A program made the position numbers and the translations under genes. The notes beneath the pieces are model-generated. The model was not told where the DNA came from, searched no databases, and worked only from the letters and a program-made list of their open reading frames with translations. Source: Plasmodium brasilianum (Eukaryota > Apicomplexa > Aconoidasida > Haemosporida > Plasmodiidae). From it: 64,000 bases of DNA. This document shows, in pieces, positions 53,560-64,000 of this stretch; within the stretch, counting starts at the first letter, position 1; every line of letters starts with the position of its first letter. The stretch spans positions 62,001 to 126,000 of the forward strand of contig NC_090115.1 in the NCBI RefSeq assembly GCF_023973825.1. The letters are read 5' to 3'.

Positions 53560-54030
53560 TGATACTCACAAAATTTTTATTTATATATTTATTCATTTTT
53601 ATATTTCTCACCATTCTCTATCTCTTATGTATACATTTTAAATGAAGCATTAAAATGATAAATTAAGTATTTCTATTAAAATAAAATAATCTACATTTTA
53701 AGTAATAGGTATAAAATCTTCTATAATTTAACGTACAAATTGTCGTCCTAAAAGCATTATAGAATTAAGCATTCACTATTTTATATTTTACGGAAAATTA
53801 ATACTTATTAATAGTATTAAAATAATGTTGTAATAAAGTAATATTTTAGAGAAAAAAAAAAAAAAAAAAAAAGAGAAATAGGCATCTCCTTAATCTACTG
53901 ATTCAGATATTTTTATGCGTCATTAATATAAAGTAAAGATAAGCCTTAAACTTTTTATTATTTAATGCAGTATATATTATTCGATTTACGTAGAATTATA
54001 CTATTTTTTTTATAATTAATGTAATAATAT
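53560..54030 (+). repeat. relic of the STP1 upstream flank
   Basis: The string TCTCACCATTCTCTATCTC at about 53606 matches CCTCACCATTTTCTATCCC at about 10919, which lies 1.4 kb before the intact STP1 gene. A second matching string, centred on a TATATTATTC core, lies 357 bp further on here and 362 bp further on at 11.28 kb. A weaker third copy is at 24.28 and 24.65 kb. No STP1 exon was found at the expected place (about 55.2 kb), so only the flank survives. Confidence 0.55.
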
Positions 54031-55029
54031 ATATAGCGTTTCTTTATATCCATGTAATTCAGCTAATTTTTCTGCTAATATATGATAACTATTTTTTGTA
54101 TTTTATATAAGCAGCTAAATTTTTATTTTATTCATAAATATACTTAAATGAACTTTTTATTGATTAAAATTTAGTTTGAATAAAATTATTTACGTCCAAA
54201 AGTGAAAACAGGGATATCAAGAAGTGTACAAATAAAGAAAAAAAAAAAAAAAAAATATTATATTGAATTCTTACCAATATCTGAAATTATGTTGATATTA
54301 CTCTACTATACAAAATATAATTAATTTAAAAAATGTAAAAAAAAATTTAATATATTTATTCAAATTACTAAAAAAAGTAATAAAAAGTAGTACTAAACAT
54401 ACTTTTATTCATTCACTTTTTATGTAAGAGCTTTATCTAATTTGAAATGGCTATTATATAGTATCACTTGCGCATATCCATTATTCTGTCATTTGATTCC
54501 TTAACTGATATAATGAATGTATCCAAATAAAAATTCCTTTAAAAAATTTACACAATTATTAATTATAATAGGGTATAAAACATTCTACTAAGTAAATTAT
54601 AAAATTGTAATTACTGTTTAATTAAATAAAATTATGACAATATGTTCCAATACTTTTGATTCGTTTTAGGAATATTTATTTTCTTAAACTTTCTTTTGAT
54701 CCTACTATTTAATAGATATATTCATCCTTCTTTAAATAATAAATATATTCATAAAATTAAATTATCATTTATATGTAGTTTTGTGTTTCACTAAAAACGT
54801 TAAATATATCTCTTTAGAATAATATAAATTAATCAAAAGCCAATTACCTCCTTTACATATTTTTATTCTCTTATATATTTACATTATCTATGTGGAATTT
54901 TTATAACTACATTTTTGTATACCACTATATAATCAGTAGTAAATATTTTTATGCTTATCCTTAAAAGTAATATATTTTTACTTTAATGAATGATTCTATT
55001 AATTCTATATGCGCGCCCGACTATTTACT

Positions 55030-55031
<2 letters not shown>

Positions 55032-55070
<39 letters not shown>
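55032..55070 (+). repeat. 39-base poly-T tract
   Basis: The longest homopolymer noticed in the window, preceded by a GCGCGCCCG patch at about 55010. A 34-base poly-T tract is at 35145-35178. Confidence 0.9.
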
Positions 55071-58000
55071 CCTTTTATTATATTATTCTCCCTATACTTT
55101 TATTAACTAAAATTTAGAAATAATATACTTCCATTCGGATATTAGTTCACACCATATGCTGCTATATATATTGTATGTTCTTCCACGATAAATGTAATAA
55201 TTAGTAGAAACTAAAAGAAAAAAACGAGACATAAATCATTTTAGCTATTAAAATATTTCATCTAGTAAACAACTAACTAATATATTTAAAAAGAACATAA
55301 AAAAATATGAATTTTTAAACCTTTCATTAATACTAGAACAATGATATCTAATAATGCATGAGACGATAAAATTACATAATACATATCATTATGAATAAAT
55401 CAGAATGTTTGGACGGAAAAAAAAGTTTGTGCCATTATGTGCATATTACAAATTACATTGAAAAAAGGTACAAAATTAGAATAACATATAACTAAATCGT
55501 GCTTCCTTCTTTTTAGTGCTTTATTTGCAGCACGTCTATTTCGCGCAAACAGGATCAATATTGTCGATTTAGCATAATTAAATAAAAAAAAATTAAACAA
55601 AACAGAACAAAAAAAATCATTAAAGCAACTTATAACTAAAATCTGAAGCTACACATAAAATTTGCTAAACGCGTTGGCACCCTTTTTCCGTACTCTCGAA
55701 AAATAACCACAGTTAGGAGGAGATAAATCGTGGACTTATAATTTAAATAATGCTAAATTCAGTGAACTAGTTTAAAAGCAGCTTGTCCAGGAAAACAAAT
55801 AATAATATCATCTTTTGTATTTTTTGCATATCATATTTTTTTTTTTTTATATCCAAATTAGTATGTATATAAAAATTTACGAAATCATGAAGTATAGTTT
55901 TTTTAAAAAAAACCCTTTTTGTGATACGTATTTGGGCGTATAAAACTTACTATAAACATGTACATAATTGCTATCCCAAATACTTAGTTTTACTGTTACA
56001 CAATATTTATATTTTTTGAAGTTACCCTTAATAACCTTAGAAAAACAAAATTATTGAAATAAAACAATGAATATTATTCCAAGTTCACTTTTCGTACAAC
56101 ATAAAAGATAATTCATAGAATGTTAAAGTTTGTTCGCACAAATGTACAATGTATAGTGATAATTAATAATTCCTCATAACAGTACTTACTAATATATTAG
56201 GAAAGATAGTAACACTATTTCTGAAAAAAACAATTAAGTGTATTGTTATTGATCTGTGAGTTAACCTTTCCTATTTATGATGCTACTCCGATAATCCTTT
56301 TGAACTCTTTTCGGACAGTTGGTACTTTTCCATAAGTATATTACTCACTAAAAAGTTAGATTCATATTATTGTACTTTCCTTACCATGTTAAACGTTATT
56401 TAATTAATAAGAAAAAAATTATAATTTGACACTAACATCCATAACAGGTTATCCTCCGAATGCCCATAATAGCACAATGGTATTCTTATCTCATTTTGGT
56501 ATTTTAATAGATGCTCATTCTATTTCACGCATTGTTTTGATGAAACTCTAAGGCACGCTGCACCTTATAGCCTGCTCACATAAATTATTATTATTATTCA
56601 TAACTCAATAGTGTTTAATAAGTAATTTTAGAAATATATACTTACGTTCACCCTGTTACTATTGAAAATTCTTATAATTTGAACTTTGTCAATTAATTTA
56701 TGTAATAGTAATCTATTTTTCTAAAAAAACATTTATAACTAGCAAACGAATAGTAGTACTAAATGTATTAAAAATGTAATAGTTAACAGTTCTATTAATT
56801 GGTAATGATTTTTTACATTTGCCAATATTTTGTACCTTTTATAGGAGCAGTATACCTTTATATCATCATAATATATCCATCTTTGTAGACATGATTTGTT
56901 CATATTCCTTCTTAACTCATTGTTAATATTTTTAGGCTCTTCTTATTATACTAACCCATGAAGTAGTTCTACCATTTGATTTGTTATTAAATGGATAAAA
57001 CTTCTATTTTATTTTATTTTATTAATCGCACTACATATTACGATAATAAATGGAAAAAGTATAAGAAAACGATGCTGATCAAAAATCTCTTTTATCTTTC
57101 ATTTTTTCATTTTTTTTTTTTTTATACCATGTTACATGTTATTCAAAAATTCAGCACCCCCCGTTCTTTCATTATTTTAGGAGCAACTATATCTTTACTG
57201 TCTTTTTATTATAAAATCTTTTAAATAATTATTTGTTTATATGCTGACCGAAGCTCACATATGTTTTATACATGTATCCATTTTTATAAACAGCGCACAG
57301 TACAACTTCTTTAAACATAATTCGCATTTATCAGCATTAAATTTGTGTTATCACTTGATTACCATAGCTATTTTGTCATATTTAAACAATTAAATTTCTC
57401 TTTCATCCATTTTTTGAACTTTTTTTTTCTAAATTTTTTTTTTAAAAACATCATCTTATTACTTAAAAAATGAGGACACATAAACATATATACATATATA
57501 TCATAGCTATCCATTTAACATATTATTAAACAATAATGTATAAGCAGTTGGAATATAAAACATGTATAATTAATGTCTAATAACTGGTAATTTCTTTCTC
57601 TTTTTTTTTTTTTTTCATGTAACTTAGTTTAGTCCCACTAAAAAAAGATTTTACAGTATATTCATCCATTGCATATAAACTTTGTCATTTTTGTATTATG
57701 CGCATCTGTAGGCAGACACGTTCTCGATTAGTCTAACTGCATTCTACTCATTAATAAATAATATATAAAACACAAGTTTTTATGATAAAAAAAAAAAAAA
57801 AAAAAACTCGATATAATGCAAATGAATATTTTATTTAATACAAAAAATTCAATACCTAAAATAAAAATACATGTTCCCTTCACATTTTCATTTAAAGAAT
57901 ATCTTTATTTTATGCTAAAATATAATAAAAGTGATATTCATACTGATAATAAAAATACATATCTTCATTAGATTTATCAATTACACAATTTTTAAGTAGT

Positions 58001-60267
58001 TGTAAAACTAAAAAGGAAAGTAATTATTTTATATATATAGATGATTAATCCTTTAAATACCACGAATTGTAGTTCCTCAGATAAAAGTTCAAATGAGAAG
58101 ATAAAAATATGACTCTTCTACCCTTTTACTTTACTTCGTAAGCACAGAAGAGAGTTAATTTCACATAAAAATATATATATGTATATGTACATATATGTAC
58201 AGGTGTATTTTGGCATATTTTTCTAACGATTTTTTTTCATTTTAAAATGCAAAATAAATATAGCATAAATCCGAATTACTCATAATTTATTACGCTTAAG
58301 AGTTCTAAACAAAAGATGGAAAGTGTAATAATATTTATCCTTTATTTAAAGTTATGAATTTTTAATGAGACCATTTCAACTTAATTTATTTACATATGTA
58401 ATTACGCAAGTCCACAAAAAGCATTTATAGTTAATTTATAAAAAATTATATAAATACGATATATTATTAGCCTTGTTATTACGATGTTTTACTAAATACT
58501 CCAAAATAACAAAATCACTGCATTATCCTCAGTGTTATGTAAAACTAAATAAAGACGACGGTATTATGTATACTGTTCGTTGCCATTAACACATCATTTT
58601 TTAATCTATAATATATACATATATATATACATATAAATACAAAATTCATCTATGAATTATGGTTAATAATTTTTCTTTTTTCTCTAATTTTTTTACGTGT
58701 ACAAAGTGAGCAATAATATAATATTCTTAAAAAAATTACATTATTACATTATTACATTATTAATTCCACAGCTTTTATTTATTCAATTAAATAAAATATA
58801 TTATATTAAAAAGTAAGTACTTATCATCGTATTATTCTAACCAGAGTGTGTGCTAAAATTTATTAATGAAATCTTTCAAAAAACAATAAAAAAATGAAAC
58901 TATTTTCTTTTTTCAAAAGTTCATTTTTATTAATAAATATTAAAACAATATAATATATAGTTTAAAAGAAAAAACAAAAAAAAAAAAAATAAATAATTTT
59001 ATATAATTACCATTATTGTATTTTTTTGTGTATTTATTTTTAAATTCAACAAAACCATGCTTTATCTTATCAATCCTTTAAAAAAAAAGTTTACCTTTTT
59101 TTTTTTTTTTTTTTTTTCCTGGATCTTAATAAATATAATAAAAAAATTCTATTAACAAAGTATTAAAAAAAAAAAAAAAAAAAATATATTTTAATAAAAT
59201 AATTAACCATGCTCTTTTTTTACAGCTTAAAAAAAAAGCCTTAAAAAAAAAAAAAATGGCTATACTTTTTTATTTACCTCGCTTTTTTCTATTTTAGCCC
59301 TTTACAGTATAACAGATCTAATAAAAAAAAATATAACAATCTATTTTTTAAACGTACAAATCAGTGCTTTTTTCATCCTTTTCAAATTATATATTTAAAA
59401 TAATTTTTAATGTAAGTTTTATGGCATCGTTGTAAAACTCTAAACATAATCTTTTATATGTATTACTTCAATTATTCTTTATATTTATTTTCTTTAATAA
59501 CGATTATGCATTTATTTAAAGTAAACTGAAGTATAATTTTTATTCAAAATATTAAATTAATTGTATAGAAAAAAAAAATATACTTTGTATAATAAATTCT
59601 TGCCAAATTATGATATAAATATCGTAACGCCATATATATTATATATGTATATATATATATTATTTGTAATCTTTATAATTCAAATTACGTAAGTATACGT
59701 GAATGGTAACTTCCCCACACCTTGCATATCCTATTTCAGAAAAACCTTTTTTAAAAATAAACAGTTAAGAATAAATTAAATATTTATAGGAATCCCTTTG
59801 TTGTTTCAAAAAGACATAAATAATTTATTTTAGTGTTTATATATATGCCTAAAAATTAATTTTTATACATATTAATGATGCCACCTACAAATTGGCTCAC
59901 TATAAATATTTCTTTCTAATTTTTTTTTTTTAGTTATTATCTATTTTTATATAACTAGTATTCTTTTTTTTCTTTTTTTTCTACCTTTTTGTAAGAAAGA
60001 AAATAAGAAATATTTAACGTTAAAAATTTTTCAAAAGTAAATATTATTAAAAGATTTTAAATTTTATTAAGAATTTTAATTTATAATTTAATAAAAGTAT
60101 ATATTATTTTTTTTTATTTTTTAATTAAAATATAAAAAAAGGAATATAACATCAAATTAGAACGTAAATACTAGTATATAAGGTATATGTAATATATTGC
60201 TATTTAGAAGAATTATCTCTTTATCAAATCTAACATTAAAAAATAATCATTAATTTGTGTAAAGAAA

Positions 60268-60449
60268 ATGAAAGAAATATTTATATTTTCGTGTTTAACA
60301 TCAGTATTTGTTATCGTAATCCCTTCCTTTTTTTTAATTCATGATTCTGCAGTAAGATAAAAAAATACATAATAAAAGCATTCCATTTTTCTTAAATATT
60401 AATATTACTCCAAAAAATTGATTGTTGTGAGCAATGTTTCTAAGTAAAC

Positions 60450-60496
<47 letters not shown>

Positions 60497-61474
60497 CGCG
60501 CACATACCTATATATATACACATATATACACATACACATATATATGTCTTTTCTTTTTTTTTTTTCTTAAATTTTACTTAGGCCGCTCATCAAGCGAGTT
60601 ACCCCAATATACAGTGCCAAAATCCTAATGTTGCTCCCTTGGCACTTCCTCCGGCAATTTCTACACCATATCAGCCTGTTGAAGAGGAAAGGAATACAGA
60701 TGAAATAGATCCGGATGAAGTGGAAAATTGGATGAATTCAATAGATACAATATGGAATCAGTATACAAAAGAATTGGGAGCTCAAGTAGAGCAATCTGAA
60801 AAAAGAAAAGAGCAAGAATGGAATGATTGGATATATAATTTGAAGGATCAGTGGAAGGACTTCAATAATTTTGTCGAACAAAAAAAAAAAAGGTGGATCC
60901 ATAAAAAAGAACAAGATTGGAGTGCATGGATTAAGCAGATGGAAAATAAATGGATAACTTATAAAGAAAAAATGGATACAAGATTGAGACATGCATCCCA
61001 GGAAAGACCAATGACACAGTCGGAACTTAGGAATTTGGAAGATGATATTAAAGAAGAAGTAAAAAAAAGAATGATAAAAGATTATAAAAGATGGGTTAGT
61101 ATAAGTGAAGCCAATTTATATAAGTGGATAAAGAAAGATTGGGAAAATGGAAAAAAAATAAATTGGATGAATGGAATAAAAAAGAGTGGAAAGTTAGCGA
61201 AGAAAATTATTGGGCAAATAAAGATAATCAGTTAATATGTGGAGATCAGTTTTATTTTTTAAAACGTAAGAAGAAAAATGCATGGGAAGAGAGAATTAAA
61301 AGAGAAAAGGAACAGTGGAACGCTTTAACAAGAAAGATTGAAGAAGGATATATAGATAAACCTCACAACGAATGGGAAGAATGGAAAAATTATAAAAGTA
61401 CTTGGTATTTTAAATGGATGAAATATTTCCTTCAAAATTTTGTATATTCGAAGCCAATAAATCCGTATTTCTAA
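60268..61474 (+). pseudogene. tryptophan-rich antigen gene with a one-base frameshift
   Basis: Exon 1 (60268-60351) encodes 28 residues starting MKEIFIF with a hydrophobic core (signal or anchor), ending at GCA|GTAAGA. The intron contains a 40-bp (TA)n run and a poly-T tract before TTACTTAG. Exon 2 starts at 60582 (AAHQASYPN), continues through a Pro-rich stretch and then a helical domain with about 22 Trp spaced in the way typical of Plasmodium tryptophan-rich antigens (EWNDWIYNLKDQW, DWSAWIKQMENKWI and so on). The frame is lost at the A-run 61144-61147. Before it the sequence reads DWE, after it the Trp-rich pattern continues in the next frame (KLDEWNKKEWKVS) to a stop at 61474. Exon 2 is 893 nt, one short of a multiple of three, so a single missing A explains it. 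This could be a homopolymer error rather than a real break. The family is implicated in red cell binding in other species. Confidence 0.85.
60453..60492 (+). repeat. (TA)n microsatellite in the intron of the tryptophan-rich gene
   Basis: Twenty TA dinucleotides lie inside the intron between exon 1 and exon 2, followed by mixed CA/TA DNA. Likely variable between isolates. Confidence 0.9.
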
Positions 61475-62031
61475 AAATGAAGATATTTAACATACATACA
61501 TAAGTATTTATATATATATATATATATAATACATAAAATCCCCGCAAAATAAAAATAAAACTTCAAATAAACAAAAATTAGTAAAAATAAATCAATTACT
61601 TTTCCCGTACATTAATTTGTATCTATACAATGTTCTACAATGAGAGAATGGCTATAGTAGTCATCAGATAAAATAGAAAAGTTTATAATAAAGTGAAAAC
61701 ATCTTTATTCCCATTGCAGAATTGTTCAAAGGTATATTATGAGTATCATGTAAGTGGTAACAATATATTTAAGAGGAAGGAAAAAAAAAAAAAGAAGATC
61801 CCATAAAATAAATAAGAACAAACCAAAATAAACCATAATATAGTAAAATGAAAGTAAATAAAAGTGTAACCTAATATAATCAGCGAAATGACATAATAAA
61901 AAAATATCATGTATTCAGAAACACAAATAATTTGAAAATATAACATCCAAAATAACATCTTATATGGTACAAAAAAGATAATGAAAATTTGATTCTTATA
62001 TTTATGTTTTCTGCATATAATTTTATATTCA

Positions 62032-62066
<35 letters not shown>

Positions 62067-64000
62067 GTATTTTAGTGATTCTTAATTTTTTGTCCATTTT
62101 ATGTCATTATATAATAAATTTTGATTAAAAGAAATTTTTGTTAATTGTTCATTTATTAGTAATTATTATCCTAGTTATTCTATTTATGTATACGCTTATA
62201 TATACGTATATGTTATATACGTATTATCTTACATTATCATATCTTTCCTGAATTAATTATATAAACATTTGCTTTTTTTCGGACTCTTCCAATATGTTTT
62301 TAGTTAAACATCTGCTATGCATTTTTCTGATTTTGTTAAAATAAACCTACACATATTTAACTTGTATGAATAAGCTTTTTATATATATACTTGTCCAATT
62401 ATGTTTAATTAGTAAATTTTACCATACCTTTAGTTTTTATTCCTTTTTTTTGTAAGGGTATTTATAAAATTGTAATTGAACTATTGACATAGCATATTCA
62501 TGTTATTTAATGGTTAACCATGTTAATAATATATGTGCACCGTAAATATTATCAGATCATTTTGTGGTTACGGTGAGAAGGTATTCTTAATCTTCGTTCA
62601 AGCATATTTTTATGATTTCTATTTTTTTTTTCAATAGTAAATGGGTTTTCCAAAAATTATGTACTTATGCATATATAGATATATAAATGTTTGTACACAT
62701 TGCCCATTATTACAATCGAGCTAATTTTATAATCAATTTTTGCACTTAATTTACTATAGTACTTATTCAACAGTTTCGATTACTTTTTTTTTTTTTTTTT
62801 CTCCTTCTTTAACTCTACTATTTAATCTAATATCTGTTGTACTCGGTTTACTGCTACTACGCTGTTCTAACTTTATTGATGATTACTATGTAACAGCTTA
62901 TTATAATATTAAATTAGTATTAACACGAATTTCAAATCATTTTTTTTTTCCTTTTTTTTTTTTTTTCTTTTGGTTTTCACTTGAAAATAGAGAATTTTAA
63001 TAAGAACCTAATTTTGTATATTCTTAAAAAATATGTTTTATAAAAATCTGACTTCAAGCAAAATATAAATACAATAATATAAGGCAGTATTATGATAAAA
63101 TATATGTATTTTAAGGAGTATAAGTAAATGCAAATATACTCCACGAATACTAGACTCGTAAAATTATTACTTAATAAAATAGGTATTTTAGCGTTTAATT
63201 AATATGCCATCATCTTTACAACATTAATAAGGAATAAACAACTAATAACATGTACATATCAAATAAATTACCTATGCAAAAATAGATATAATTTATTATA
63301 TTTAATAAAAAGAAACGCAGTATTTTGTATTTTTTTGCAAATTTTAAAATATCTCTTTTTGTACTGTTTTTATGGATAATTTGTAAAAAGAAATTTAACT
63401 AGATATTTACAGAAAATTGCGTTTAGAGACATGATATTAATTAAGAATTATTATACTATTACAAGGAAAACATGAATACTGGAATAAAATATGAGTTTAA
63501 ATGAATTTCATACGCACAAAATTTATAATTATATACATTTTATATACAATGATAACTTTGAGTATTGTTCAGGTAATACATGGGTTAAATAAGGAGCAAT
63601 AAGTAAACTCTATCGTTATATTTCAAATTTTTGAAAAAAAATATATAACCGAATAATAGGTGAATAGATCTTACTACTTATTTTTATCTGTTCAAATAAA
63701 ATTATTTCTTCCTTATGTGCCTCGTAATAGAGGAAAAAAAAAAAGGAATGGTTTCGTTAAATATTCAATACAAGACCAAGTTTATCATCATCCGAATTGA
63801 ATATACCAATACACAATATAATTAAAAGAAGTAAAAAAAAAAAAAAAAAAAGGAAAAATCATATTTTATTTAAAGGAGAAACATATAAGGAATAGATGCC
63901 TTTTTAAAAAAATATGTAAAAAATTTGTACTTTATACGGATCATAGATTGTAAAAAGTAGTGAAATTTCCTTCAAATATCTTACATTTATTATTCTATTT
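61475..64000. other. gene-free DNA at the right end
   Basis: 3' flank of the tryptophan-rich gene, then A+T-rich DNA with long poly-T runs near 62.04 and 62.78 kb. Nothing supportable as a gene. Confidence 0.5.

Larger units (their letters stand above)
48326..60267. other. 12-kb gene-poor region
   Basis: No gene was recognised. It includes the PIR upstream flank, the STP1-flank relic near 53.6 kb, the 39-base poly-T tract, and a patch richer in G+C at about 55.5-55.8 kb. Open frames of 65-90 codons (48997-49248, 50545-50817, 56991-57224) lack splice context or family motifs. Confidence 0.5.

Noticed and set aside
60434..60628. Plus-strand frame with Tyr-Ile repeats
   Set aside because: Reads through the (TA)n run of the intron of the tryptophan-rich gene.
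60738..60992. Minus-strand open frame of 84 codons
   Set aside because: Antisense shadow of the tryptophan-rich exon 2.
62740..63000. Plus-strand frame of 86 codons
   Set aside because: Phe runs from poly-T tracts and no family feature.
1..64000. Telomere repeats, tRNA, rRNA, CRISPR arrays, transposons
   Set aside because: None seen: no runs of GGGTTYA, no cloverleaf with a GGTTCGA-type box, no regularly spaced repeats and no transposase or reverse transcriptase motifs.

Overview
The window is about 80% A+T, carries long poly-A/T and (TA)n tracts, and has sparse genes with short introns. The genes belong to families that export proteins into, or display them on, the infected red cell. This is a Plasmodium subtelomere. 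The mix seen here (fam-l/fam-m type two-membrane exported proteins, STP1, PIR, a tryptophan-rich antigen and a Plasmodium exported protein relic) is best matched, from family knowledge and not from a search, by Plasmodium malariae. No telomere repeat, rRNA, tRNA, CRISPR array or transposon was seen.

Left part (0-29 kb). Two intact fam-l/fam-m genes lie on the minus strand (1.4-2.3 kb and 5.0-6.0 kb). An intact four-exon STP1 gene follows on the plus strand (12.4-14.9 kb). The fam-then-STP1 block then recurs about 13.36 kb further right. There the fam gene (18.4-19.3 kb) has a one-base homopolymer frameshift and STP1 (25.9-29.0 kb) is riddled with stops. A 3.6 kb tandem unit accounts for the first fam gene. 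So the left 29 kb is one repeatedly duplicated module, including its gene-free DNA.

Middle part (33-49 kb). An exported-protein gene with two nonsense codons lies at 33.4-34.4 kb. Three degenerate PIR-like relics on the minus strand follow at 38-43.5 kb. A full-length, apparently intact three-exon PIR gene of 514 aa is at 46.5-48.3 kb. Fragments that may be orphan exons lie at 44.9 and 45.8 kb.

Right part (49-64 kb). About 12 kb shows no gene but contains a relic of the STP1 upstream flank near 53.6 kb. It is followed by a tryptophan-rich antigen gene (60.3-61.5 kb) that needs a one-base correction in an A-run to read through, then empty DNA.

Functionally, the intact genes are all predicted to act at the infected red cell: secreted or exported two-membrane proteins (fam-l/m), and variant surface or membrane proteins with short or long cytoplasmic tails (PIR, STP1). 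The fam genes point left, which would fit a telomere on the left if the usual P. malariae arrangement holds. Family names rest on recognition of motifs and gene structure. The fam-l versus fam-m labels in particular could be swapped.
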